A stretch of 33,800 nt of DNA from Acidimicrobiia bacterium. GTDB taxonomy: Bacteria > Actinomycetota > Acidimicrobiia > Acidimicrobiales > Aldehydirespiratoraceae. Below, one piece after another: positions 25,750-33,800 of this stretch. The position numbers and the translations under genes were made by a program. The DNA lies in assembly GCA_030432715.1 (NCBI GenBank), contig JAUIML010000009.1:1-33800 (forward strand), in the 5' to 3' direction. The notes beneath the pieces were generated by a model. It saw only the letters and a list, made by a program, of their open reading frames with translations. It was not told where the DNA came from and ran no database searches. The first letter of the stretch is position 1. Each line of letters opens with the position of its first letter.

Positions 25750-27051
25750 ATGCGCGTGAGCGACAGGGACCGCACCCACTGGCACGACCACGGTTGGGTC
25801 GTGTTTCGCGGCGCGCTCGGAGACGGCGAGGTGGCCGAGATCGACGGCGCCGCCCGGGAGGTCGAATCGTGGGCCGGCGAACCCGGTCTGGCCCACTTCG
25901 AGGAGACGGCCACCGGCACGCGGATCGCCCGATCGGAGGACTTCGATCCGCACCAGCCCGCGCTGCGTCGGCTCATGCGCGACAGCGTCATCACCGACAC
26001 GCTCACCGACCTGCTCGGCGAGCCGCCGGTGCTGTTCAAGGAGAAGATCAACTACAAGCACCCGGGTGGCGGCGGGTTCGCTCCCCACCAGGACATCACC
26101 GCGTACCCGCAGATCCGTTCGTGTGTGTCGGTGATGGTTCCCCTCGATCCCGCCACGCCGGACAACGGGTGCCTCTGGTTCAGCCGAGACCACCCGCGCC
26201 AGGTGTTGGCCCACCAGCGAGGCACGATCGACGCCGAATGGTGCCGCCGCGCAGAATGGGTCCCGGCCGTGGTGGAACCGGGCGATGTCGTCTTCTTCGA
26301 CGGCCTCGCACCGCACCGCAGCGACACCAACACCACCACGCGTGCTCGCCGGGCCCTGTACCTCACCTACAACCGTGCATCCGAGGGCGACCACCGCGAG
26401 GCCTACTACGCCGACAAGCGTCGCCGTCTCGACGACGCCGCCGGCATCGCCCCGTCGGGCAATCTGATGATCTCGCTCAACGACGACTTCCTCGGCAAGC
26501 CCGCCGCCCCACCTCGCGAGGAGACCCCCGTGCTCACCGTCCGATCGGTCATCGAGCTCCTGTGCTCACCGGCCGCCGACCATCTCTACGACGAGGTGGT
26601 GACCGAACGCGAGCACGCCCTCCAGTCAGCCGAACTCGCGATCGCCGACGGCCACCCGGCCGAGTTCGTCGCGGCGTGCCTGCTCCACGACATCGGCCAC
26701 CTGTTCGTCGACCGCGAAGACGATCGTCGACATCAGCAACTCGGCGCCGACCACCTCGCGGCTCTGTTCCCCGAGGGCGTGACCGCGCCCATCGCGTTGC
26801 ACGTCGACGCGAAGCGCCATCTGTGTGCGACCGAACCCGGCTACTTCGACACGCTCTCCGCGTCCTCCGTCGAGAGCCTCGCCCAGCAGGGAGGTCCGAT
26901 GACACCCGACGAGGTCGCCGCTTTCGACGCGCTTCCCCACGCGGCCGCAGCCATCGAACTGCGACGCATCGACGACCGAGCCAAGGTCGCCGGCCGGTCG
27001 ACCCGCGACGTGGACGACTTCGCCGACCTGCTCCACGAGGTCTGCCGATGA
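25750..27051 (+). CDS. Fusion protein: PhyH-type Fe(II)/2OG dioxygenase + PhnZ/TmpB-like HD oxygenase
   Basis: PhyH: FAPHQDITAYP, PHRSDTN. HD part: ACLLHDIGHL, HVDAKRHLCATEPGYFDTLSASSVESLAQQGGPMTPDEVAAF, LRRIDDRAKV. One frame without stops. Confidence 0.85.
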   Translation: MRVSDRDRTHWHDHGWVVFRGALGDGEVAEIDGAAREVESWAGEPGLAHFEETATGTRIARSEDFDPHQPALRRLMRDSVITDTLTDLLGEPPVLFKEKINYKHPGGGGFAPHQDITAYPQIRSCVSVMVPLDPATPDNGCLWFSRDHPRQVLAHQRGTIDAEWCRRAEWVPAVVEPGDVVFFDGLAPHRSDTNTTTRARRALYLTYNRASEGDHREAYYADKRRRLDDAAGIAPSGNLMISLNDDFLGKPAAPPREETPVLTVRSVIELLCSPAADHLYDEVVTEREHALQSAELAIADGHPAEFVAACLLHDIGHLFVDREDDRRHQQLGADHLAALFPEGVTAPIALHVDAKRHLCATEPGYFDTLSASSVESLAQQGGPMTPDEVAAFDALPHAAAAIELRRIDDRAKVAGRSTRDVDDFADLLHEVCR

Positions 27052-27067
27052 ACCGGCCAGCCCGGCC

Positions 27068-27838
27068 CTAGCCGTCGCGCCGGCGGGGCGCCGGGAGCAC
27101 CACGATCTCACCCCCGAGTCGTTCGATCACCAACGGAGTCGCGTAGATCTCCGACAGCACGTCGGCCCGGAGCACCTCGGCCGGCGAGCCGAGCGCGACC
27201 AGCCGCCCGTGGTGGATCAGCGCGAGACGGTCCGCGAACCGCGATGCGGTGGACAGATCGTGCATCGCCGCGACGACCGTCAGGTCCTCTTCTCGACGGA
27301 GACGGTCGACCAGCTCCAAGACGGCGTTCTGGTGCCCGAGGTCGAGCGCGCTGGTGGGTTCGTCCAGCAGGAGCACCGGCGCGTCCTGGACGAGGGCGCG
27401 AGCGACGGTCACCCGCTGCTGTTCTCCGCCCGAGAGTTCGGTCAGGGCCCGGGCGGCGAACTCGTCGAGGCGGAGCCGGGCGAGCACCGACGCGACGATC
27501 GCCCGGTCAGCCCTGGACTCGCGGTCGAACCAACCGAGATGGGCGGTGCGGCCGAGCAGGACGTACTCGGCGACCGTCATTCCCTCTGGCGCCACCGGCA
27601 GCTGGGGAACATAGGCGACATCCCGACGGGTGATCGGCTCGCCCACGCCACGCTGCGCGACACCGTCGTAGTCGTGGATGCCGGCGAGCGCACCCAGCAG
27701 GCTCGACTTGCCCGCGCCATTCGGGCCGATCAACCCGAGCCACTCCCCCGGCGCGACATCGACCGACACCGCATCGACCGCAATCCTCTCACCGAAGCGG
27801 ACCGTGACGTCACGACACCGCAGGGCGACGGCGTTCAT
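27068..27838 (-). CDS. btuD: ABC transporter ATP-binding protein, cobalamin/siderophore type
   Basis: GPNGAGKSS, LSGGEQQRV, LLLDEPTSALD. Confidence 0.88.
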   Translation of the reverse strand: MNAVALRCRDVTVRFGERIAVDAVSVDVAPGEWLGLIGPNGAGKSSLLGALAGIHDYDGVAQRGVGEPITRRDVAYVPQLPVAPEGMTVAEYVLLGRTAHLGWFDRESRADRAIVASVLARLRLDEFAARALTELSGGEQQRVTVARALVQDAPVLLLDEPTSALDLGHQNAVLELVDRLRREEDLTVVAAMHDLSTASRFADRLALIHHGRLVALGSPAEVLRADVLSEIYATPLVIERLGGEIVVLPAPRRRDG

Positions 27839-28929
27839 GCCGCCACCGCCTTCCCCCGCCAGAGGATGAACGCGAAGAAGGGAGCGCCCACGAGGGCGGT
27901 GATGACCCCGACGGGGAGTTCGGCCGGGGAGAGCAGCGTTCGGGCGCCGACGTCGACGAAGCCGAGGAAGGCCGCGCCGAACAGCGCCGACAGCGGCACG
28001 ATCGCCCGATAGCTGCTGCCGACGAGCAGACGCACGATGTGGGGCACCACCAGACCCACGAAGGCAATGAGGCCGCTGACCGACACGGCCGCAGCGGTCA
28101 ACACCGATGCCGCGATGATGATCACGAGCCGGGCCCGGGCCGGGTCGAGTCCGAGGCTGGCGGCCTCGGCGTCACCGACCCGCATCACGTCGAGATGACG
28201 GCGGTGCAGGACGAGGAGCAGACCGCACACCACGAAGTAGGGGCCCAGGACCCAGACCTGCTCCCACCCGCTGGTGTTGAGCTGCCCGAAGAGCCACGAC
28301 AACACCTCGCGAGCGCGGGTGTCGCTCAACCGTTGGAGTGCGAAGGTCTGCGATGCCGAGAACAGCGCGGCCATCGCCACGCCGGCCAGCAGCAACGTGG
28401 CCGGCGATGACCCGGGCCCACGGGCGATCGCCGCCGACAGACTGACCGCGACCAACGCCCCGACGAACGCCGCGGCGGACACCGCATCGAACGGGCCCCA
28501 TCCCACGTCGAGGTCGAAACCGAGGGCCAGGACTGCACCGAAGCCGGCACCGGCCGACACCCCGAGCAGGTACGGGTCGGCGAGCGGGTTGCGGAACACT
28601 CCCTGATAGGCGGCCCCGGCCATGGCCAGCGAGCCACCCACGAGCATGCCGAGCACCATCCGGGGCATCCGGATCTCGAAGAGGATGCTCTCCTGCCGTT
28701 CGCTGAGGGTGCTCTCGACGCCGAGCATCGGCACCCGGTCCAAGATGGCGGACAGCACCCCACCGGCCGGAAGACCGGCCGCGCCCTGAGTGGCGCTGAA
28801 GACGGCCACCGCGGCCACCGCCGCGACGCCGATGGCCAACGCAGCCGCGGGGAGTCGAAAGGCCCGGCCGACCGCGAGGTCGGCGGCGGACTCCGGCTCG
28901 GCCGCGGCTGCGGAGGCAGAGGAGGCCAC
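27835..28929 (-). CDS. btuC: FecCD/BtuC-type ABC permease
   Basis: RMPRMVLGMLVGGSLAMAGAAYQGVFRNPLADPYLLGVSAGAGFGA; GLIAFVGLVVPHIVRLLVG. Confidence 0.92.
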   Translation of the reverse strand: MASSASAAAAEPESAADLAVGRAFRLPAAALAIGVAAVAAVAVFSATQGAAGLPAGGVLSAILDRVPMLGVESTLSERQESILFEIRMPRMVLGMLVGGSLAMAGAAYQGVFRNPLADPYLLGVSAGAGFGAVLALGFDLDVGWGPFDAVSAAAFVGALVAVSLSAAIARGPGSSPATLLLAGVAMAALFSASQTFALQRLSDTRAREVLSWLFGQLNTSGWEQVWVLGPYFVVCGLLLVLHRRHLDVMRVGDAEAASLGLDPARARLVIIIAASVLTAAAVSVSGLIAFVGLVVPHIVRLLVGSSYRAIVPLSALFGAAFLGFVDVGARTLLSPAELPVGVITALVGAPFFAFILWRGKAVAA

Positions 28930-29882
28930 TACGAGACCGGTGCGGTGATTCCGGCGAGGGCGTCAGCGACGGCGGTGATGAACTCGGGCAGGCGGGGGCC
29001 CCAACGCGAGGCGATGTCGGCGTTGACCACCAGGACGTCACCGTTGGCCACCGCCGTGATCTCGCCCCACCCGGGCCGAGCGAGCACGTCATCGGCCGTG
29101 TAGCTCACCTGGTCGGTGATGACGATCAGTTCCGGGTCGGCCTCGACGATGTACTCCTCGGTGAGTTGGGGGAAGCCACTCCGGTCGGCATCGGCCGCGT
29201 CCGCGATGTTGATCGCGCCCAACTCGGCGTAGACGGCACCGACGAAGCCGAAGGAACTGGCCGAGTACAGGGAGTCGCCGAGCTCGTGGTAGATCCGGGC
29301 CGTCGTCCGTGGCGCATCGGCCAAGGCCTCGTCGATCTCGGCTCGAAGCGACGCAACGGCCGCAGCCGCCTCGTCGATCCGGCCGGTCGCCACACCGAGC
29401 TCGGCCATCGATGCGTAGCCGCTGTCGATGTCGACCGGGGCTGCGCTCACCAGAACCGGAATGTCGAGGGCGGTGAGGCCGGCGATCAATTCGTTGGCGT
29501 CGTTGACGATCACGACGAGATCCGGCTCGTACGCGGTGATGGCCTCCACGTTGGGGTCGAAGCCGGAGAGGTCGGTGACCGGTGCCTCCTCGGGATGGTA
29601 GGAGTAGGCGTCGACGGCCACGACCTGGGGGCCGGCACCGATGGCGAAGAGCACCTCGGTGGCCATCGGCGACAGCGACACGATGCGTTGGGGAGCGGAC
29701 TCGAGCGTCCACGTGCCGCCGGCGGACTCGATCGTGACGGGGAAGTCGCCCTCGACCACCCCGTCGTCGGTCGGCGCCGTCGTCGTCGCGTCGCGCTCGC
29801 CCGCGGTGTCGTCGTCGCCGCAGGCTGCGCCCAGGAAGGCGAGCGCGACGATGATCGCGGTCAGCAACGTTGGTCTGTGCAT
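28929..29882 (-). CDS. btuF: Cobalamin-type ABC substrate-binding lipoprotein (BtuF-like)
   Basis: Lipobox FLGAACGDD; PQRIVSLSPMATEVLFAIGAG; EPDLVVI; preceded by a cobalamin riboswitch. Confidence 0.85.
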   Translation of the reverse strand: MHRPTLLTAIIVALAFLGAACGDDDTAGERDATTTAPTDDGVVEGDFPVTIESAGGTWTLESAPQRIVSLSPMATEVLFAIGAGPQVVAVDAYSYHPEEAPVTDLSGFDPNVEAITAYEPDLVVIVNDANELIAGLTALDIPVLVSAAPVDIDSGYASMAELGVATGRIDEAAAAVASLRAEIDEALADAPRTTARIYHELGDSLYSASSFGFVGAVYAELGAINIADAADADRSGFPQLTEEYIVEADPELIVITDQVSYTADDVLARPGWGEITAVANGDVLVVNADIASRWGPRLPEFITAVADALAGITAPVS

Positions 29883-29976
29883 TGGTTCTCCTGTCGTCCG
29901 AGGGTCTGTGCCAGCTCGAACGGCAGGATCACTGCCGACCGGACCAACCCCATTCCTCGAGGGTCATGGTTCGCTT

Positions 29977-30082
29977 CGGCACGAAGTTCGACCGGACTCG
30001 TCGTCGCTGGCTCCGGAGAACCGTGGACGAACCACCGTTGCGGGACAGTGCCGGGATCTCACCGGACTTCGTCCTCGTACCG
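29977..30082 (-). ncRNA. Cobalamin riboswitch upstream of btuFCD
   Basis: Minus strand reads GAAGTCCGGTGAGATCCCGGCACTGTCCCGCAACGGT...GGAGCCAGCGACGACGAG; closing stem CGGTACGA/TCGTGCCG. Confidence 0.85.
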
Positions 30083-30103
30083 ACTCGCAGTGTAAACCCG
30101 GGT

Positions 30104-31111
30104 TCAGCCCGACGCGGATTCTCGTCGGACGACCAACTTCCCCGGCGGAGCCGTCGAGCCCAGCGACGCGATCACCCGGGGCACGTCGGACATGTCGGCG
30201 ATCTCCCCGATCGGGGTGGAGATCCGCCCCGCTTCGGCCAGGCGATGGAGGGCCGAGATGTGCTCGGCGTTCTCCTCCGCCGTGAACCCGGCCGCGAGCA
30301 CCCCGACCACCGAGTAGTTGCGCATCACCATGTCGACCGGGTCGGGATCGACCCACGACCCGCTGGCGAACCCCACCACCGCGAACCGTCCGTAGCGGGC
30401 CACGGCGCCCAGCGCGGCGTTGGCGATCGCGCCGCCTACCGGGTCGACCACGACGTCGAACCCTCGCCCCCCGGTGTGCTGATCGACGGCGTCGCGGATG
30501 GCCTCGGCATCCCGTTCGATCGCAGCCTCGGCCCCGAGCCCGACGCAGAAGGAACGCTTCGCCTCCGAACTCGCCACGGCCACCACCCGGGCGCCGAGCG
30601 CCGCGGCCAACGAGATCGCGGTGGCCCCGGAGCTCCCCGAACCGCCGAGCACGAGCACCGTCTCCCCCGGCTGCAGCGCCGCCCGCGTCACGAGCGTCGT
30701 GTAGGCCGTGCGATAGCCGATGTAGAAGCCAGCCGCCGCTTCGTCGGAAAGCGACTCGGGCGCGAGCGAGGCGTGCGCCTCGGTGACGTAGGTGTGCGTC
30801 GCGAAGCCGCCGGACCCGGCATGGAAGTGCGTCGGACCCAGCACCCGGTCGCCGACCGAGAACCGCGAGCCGGCCGGCGCGGCGACCACGACCCCACAGA
30901 CCTCCTGGCCCGGGGTGATCGGCGGTCGGCGCACCAGGGGGTACACGCCCTGCATCATGAGCGAGTCGGGCAGGCCCACCCCGGCGGCGAGCACCTCGAC
31001 GAGCAGGGCACCGTCGCCCGGCTCGTCCCACTGCCGCGGGGTCCAACGAAGCGCGTCGCCCGGCGCACCGAACGCATCGGCGATCCAGGCATGACCCTCG
31101 ACGAAGCTCAC
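30104..31111 (-). CDS. Zinc-type alcohol dehydrogenase/quinone oxidoreductase (MDR family)
   Basis: PGQEVCGVVVAAPAGSRFSVGDRVLG; TVLVLGGSGSSGATAISLAAALGARVVAVASSEAK; FDVVVDPVGG. Confidence 0.92.
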   Translation of the reverse strand: MSFVEGHAWIADAFGAPGDALRWTPRQWDEPGDGALLVEVLAAGVGLPDSLMMQGVYPLVRRPPITPGQEVCGVVVAAPAGSRFSVGDRVLGPTHFHAGSGGFATHTYVTEAHASLAPESLSDEAAAGFYIGYRTAYTTLVTRAALQPGETVLVLGGSGSSGATAISLAAALGARVVAVASSEAKRSFCVGLGAEAAIERDAEAIRDAVDQHTGGRGFDVVVDPVGGAIANAALGAVARYGRFAVVGFASGSWVDPDPVDMVMRNYSVVGVLAAGFTAEENAEHISALHRLAEAGRISTPIGEIADMSDVPRVIASLGSTAPPGKLVVRRESASG

Positions 31112-31124
31112 GGCATCCTCTTCC

Positions 31125-31859
31125 TCATTCGGCCCCGGCCGATGGCGATGCCAGCCGGACGATGGCCTCGTGTTCGATCACGGCAACCGGGCGGTGGCCG
31201 ACACTCACTCTGACATCGACGACGACCCGCTCACCCGACCGGGTGGTGAACCGGTCGAGCAACCACCCTTCGACCAGGGCGGTGTCGCCGGGCCGGGCGC
31301 CGCCGAGATGACGGATCGCGCTCCGGGTGTGGACCCACGCACCGTCCACCAGTTGGGCCGAGAAGAGGCGGTTGGACAGCGCCGGCCACACGACGGGATG
31401 GACGAGACCCGTTTCGGCGTAGAAGGGCAGGTCTTCTCCCGCCCGCGCCCCGTAGCCCGCCCAGCGATCGTCCAGCTCGACGACCAGCGGCTCCAGGCGC
31501 GCGCCGGTCGGTTCCCCCGGTGCCGGCCCCGCTCGCGCAACCTGGAGCACGGCGCAGGTCCCGGAGGCGTTGCGGGCCTCGACCGTCCACCCGTCGTCGG
31601 TCTCCTCCGGGAGGATCTCCACGGGTTCGTCGGCGAGGACCGGGGCCCGGAAGCGCACGTCGGCGGTTCCGCCGGTCACCCAGTCGGTGCCCCAGGCCTC
31701 GGCGACCGGCCGCGTGAGGTAGGCGTAGACGGTCGTCCCGGCGACCACGGCACCCGCGTAGCCGGCCGCCAGTCCACCGTCGCGGGTGTGCACGGGGTTG
31801 TCGGCGTGCTCGGGGAGGTTGACCGCTCGCACGGACCACGGGCGCAGTGGTGTCGACAT
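31125..31859 (-). CDS. Acyl-CoA thioesterase/dehydratase-like hotdog protein
   Basis: MSTPLRPWSVRAVNLPEHADNPVHTRDGGLAAGYAGAVVAGTTVYAYLTRPVAEAWG... Confidence 0.6.
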   Translation of the reverse strand: MSTPLRPWSVRAVNLPEHADNPVHTRDGGLAAGYAGAVVAGTTVYAYLTRPVAEAWGTDWVTGGTADVRFRAPVLADEPVEILPEETDDGWTVEARNASGTCAVLQVARAGPAPGEPTGARLEPLVVELDDRWAGYGARAGEDLPFYAETGLVHPVVWPALSNRLFSAQLVDGAWVHTRSAIRHLGGARPGDTALVEGWLLDRFTTRSGERVVVDVRVSVGHRPVAVIEHEAIVRLASPSAGAE

Positions 31860-31987
31860 CGCCGACGAACCTAGACGAGCACCATCGTTACCGGGTTGTG
31901 ATCGCGGGGTTCGTGCCGTACCTTTTGACTCTCTGCGGTGGCGCCTCGGCGGCACAGCAGAATCTTCGCCCGGTCCGCCGGGCGGGG

Positions 31988-32065
31988 GGTCCTGTAGATC
32001 AGTTTGGAGTGATCGCCACCCTGTCAAGGTGGAGGCCGCGGGTTCAAATCCCGTCAGGACCGCCA
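31988..32065 (+). tRNA. tRNA-Asp(GUC)
   Basis: Acceptor GGTCCTG/CAGGACC, anticodon loop CTGTCAA, T-loop TTCAAAT, encoded CCA. Confidence 0.95.
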
Positions 32066-32066
32066 C

Positions 32067-32093
32067 ACGGCCACCCTCCGGGGTGGCCGTTTG
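32067..32093 (+). terminator. Intrinsic terminator between tRNA-Asp and tRNA-Phe
   Basis: ACGGCCACCC-TCCG-GGGTGGCCGT 10-bp perfect stem then TTTGT's first T's. Confidence 0.75.
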
Positions 32094-32096
32094 TGG

Positions 32097-32169
32097 GGTC
32101 GGGTAGCTCAGTTGGCAGAGCGACCGCCTGAAAAGCGGTAGGTCACCGGATCGACGCCGGTCCCGACCA
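32097..32169 (+). tRNA. tRNA-Phe(GAA) with atypical T-loop, CCA not encoded
   Basis: Acceptor GGTCGGG/CCCGACC, anticodon loop CTGAAAA, T-arm ACCGG-ATCGACG-CCGGT. Confidence 0.88.
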
Positions 32170-32181
32170 CACCACAAGGGC

Positions 32182-32228
32182 GGCCCGGCCGTGTCCCCCA
32201 GGGGACGACGCCGGGTCGTTCGTGTTTT
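32182..32228. terminator. Long imperfect hairpin between tRNA-Phe and the convergent reductase gene
   Basis: GGCCCGGCCGTGTCCCC-CA-GGGGACGACGCCGGGTC pairs at 15 of 17 positions (including G-U), followed by GTTCGTGTTTT. Confidence 0.7.
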
Positions 32229-32243
32229 GGTTCGGTGGGATGC

Positions 32244-33800
32244 TCAGCCGACGGCGAGGCCGGCGTGGAAGCCCTCGTGCATGGCGCCCTCGAGGTAGCC
32301 GACGCCCTTGCAGTCGCCCACGACGGTCGGTGCGAAGCCGGCCGACCGCAGCCGGTCGGCCACGCCTTCCTCGGCAACGAGGCCGGTGGCGATGACGACG
32401 GAGTCCACCTCGATCGTCGAGGCCACCCCATCGTCGTCGTCGCCCACCACATAGCTCACCGATCGCTCGTCGATGTGGCTGACGACGGCCCCCGTGACGA
32501 GCTGCGCCCCGTGGTCGCGGAGATCGGTGAGCACCCGCCAACGGCGGGGATGCGCCATCTCCGTCGCGAGCACCGGACCCTCCTCGAGCACCGTGACCTC
32601 ACGATCGCGGTCGACGAGGAACTCGGCCAGTTCGATGCCCACGAGCCCACCGCCGACGATGACCACCCGCTTGCCGATGGGCATGTAGTGCTCGGTCAGC
32701 TTGGCCAGCCGTCCGGGATCGTCGAGCAGCCCCACCCGGCGCCCGACGGTGGCGGCGATGCGCCCCGCGAGGGGCAGCTTCTTCAACGCCGAGCGCACGT
32801 CGCCCGACCCGGTCAGCATCGCTCGCAGGTCGTCGCCGTCGACGACGAGCCGACGGTCGGCCCCCGGAAGGGTCGACCGTTCCCGGGCGGCACCGGTCGC
32901 AACGATGAGTTCGTCGGGGGCCAGCTGCTTGATCAGTTCTGCGTCGGCCGGGGTGCCGGTGCGCACGTCGATGTCGAGCGCGTCCATCTGCCCGGTGAGC
33001 CAGTGCAACAGTCGCAGGTTGGGTTCGTAGACGAGCGCCGCGAAACGCAGCGCGCCGCCCAGATGGTCCGAGGCTTCCAGCAGGGTCACGTCGTGGCCCC
33101 GCCGGGCGGCCACCCGCGCGGCCTCCATGCCGGCGGGCCCGCCGCCGACCACCACGACCTTCCTCGCCGTCGAGGCCTTCGTGCGCTCGACCTCGCCGAG
33201 CTCGACCTCGTTGGCCAGGATCGGATTCACCGCACAGCGCACCCGCTGGTCGAAGAACGGTTGGGCCACACACGTGTAGCAGTTGATGCAGGGCCGGATG
33301 TCGGCCTCACGGTTCTCGGCCAGCTTCCGCGCCGTTTCCGGATCGGCGAGCATCTGGCGACCCATCGCGATCAGGTCGGCTTTGCCGTGGGCGATCATCT
33401 CCTCGCCGGTTTCGGGGCGGATGCGGCCGACACCGATGACCGGCACCGCGACCCGCTTCTTCAGCCGCCCTGAGAGGGCGGCGTGCTTGGCCTCGCGGTG
33501 CGGCAACGTCCCCTCGGTGAAGGCCGACGCCGAGGTCATGTCGCCGTACGCGCTCAGGTGGATGGCATCGGCCCCGGCCTCGACGGCGAGCTGGGCCGTG
33601 ACCTCGGTGTCCTCGAAGACGATCCCGTCGGGGGTCTGGTATTCGAGGGCATCGAGGCGACACCACACCGGGTAGTCGGCGCCCACCTCGGTCCTGACGG
33701 CGCGCAACACCTCGCACAGGAACCGCGACCGGTTCTCGACGCTCCCGCCGTACTCGTCGTCGCGCGTATTCCACTGCTTGGACAGGAAGCCCGAGAGCAG
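32244..33800 (-). CDS. OYE/2,4-dienoyl-CoA reductase (FadH)-type NADH:flavin oxidoreductase, 5' end beyond the window
   Basis: Frame open to the window end (GFLSKQWNTRDDEYGGSVENRSRF); CINCYTC...C Fe-S motif; KVVVVGGGPAGMEAARVAARRGHDVTLLE. Confidence 0.93.
   Translation of the reverse strand: MLSGFLSKQWNTRDDEYGGSVENRSRFLCEVLRAVRTEVGADYPVWCRLDALEYQTPDGIVFEDTEVTAQLAVEAGADAIHLSAYGDMTSASAFTEGTLPHREAKHAALSGRLKKRVAVPVIGVGRIRPETGEEMIAHGKADLIAMGRQMLADPETARKLAENREADIRPCINCYTCVAQPFFDQRVRCAVNPILANEVELGEVERTKASTARKVVVVGGGPAGMEAARVAARRGHDVTLLEASDHLGGALRFAALVYEPNLRLLHWLTGQMDALDIDVRTGTPADAELIKQLAPDELIVATGAARERSTLPGADRRLVVDGDDLRAMLTGSGDVRSALKKLPLAGRIAATVGRRVGLLDDPGRLAKLTEHYMPIGKRVVIVGGGLVGIELAEFLVDRDREVTVLEEGPVLATEMAHPRRWRVLTDLRDHGAQLVTGAVVSHIDERSVSYVVGDDDDGVASTIEVDSVVIATGLVAEEGVADRLRSAGFAPTVVGDCKGVGYLEGAMHEGFHAGLAVG

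Overview
The window is a GC-rich actinobacterial chromosome segment. Gene content and style look like Acidimicrobiia, which is an inference. It is mostly housekeeping genes: aspartate kinase (partial), dut, orn, pdxH, serS, ctaA/ctaB, an aa3-type cytochrome c oxidase operon, clpS, plsY, btuFCD, three tRNAs and an OYE/FadH-like reductase (partial). No mobile element or CRISPR array was seen. The strongest second-look items are: (1) a co-oriented, tightly packed oxidase operon that contains, besides canonical COX1/2/3/4 and CtaG, a COX1 paralogue in which all six histidine metal ligands are replaced, plus a degenerate COX3 paralogue and an uncharacterised membrane protein; (2) a whiB7-like gene with a full attenuator leader (AT-rich/-35 promoter element, 51-aa uORF, terminator and a candidate anti-terminator inside the uORF 3' end); (3) a 32-bp tandem repeat between clpS and a DUF2017-type gene that forms a ladder of GTGA-coupled 11-aa micro-ORFs, each with its own SD; (4) a single-chain fusion of a PhyH-type 2OG oxygenase to a PhnZ/TmpB-like HD oxygenase, suggesting a one-polypeptide oxidative phosphonate C-P lyase; (5) a cobalamin riboswitch with an 8-nt perfect anti-SD ahead of btuFCD; (6) a 41-nt near-perfect palindrome next to a second structured element between whiB7 and a redoxin gene; (7) a tRNA-Phe with a non-canonical A54 T-loop. 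All calls come from reading the sequence; no database search was run.
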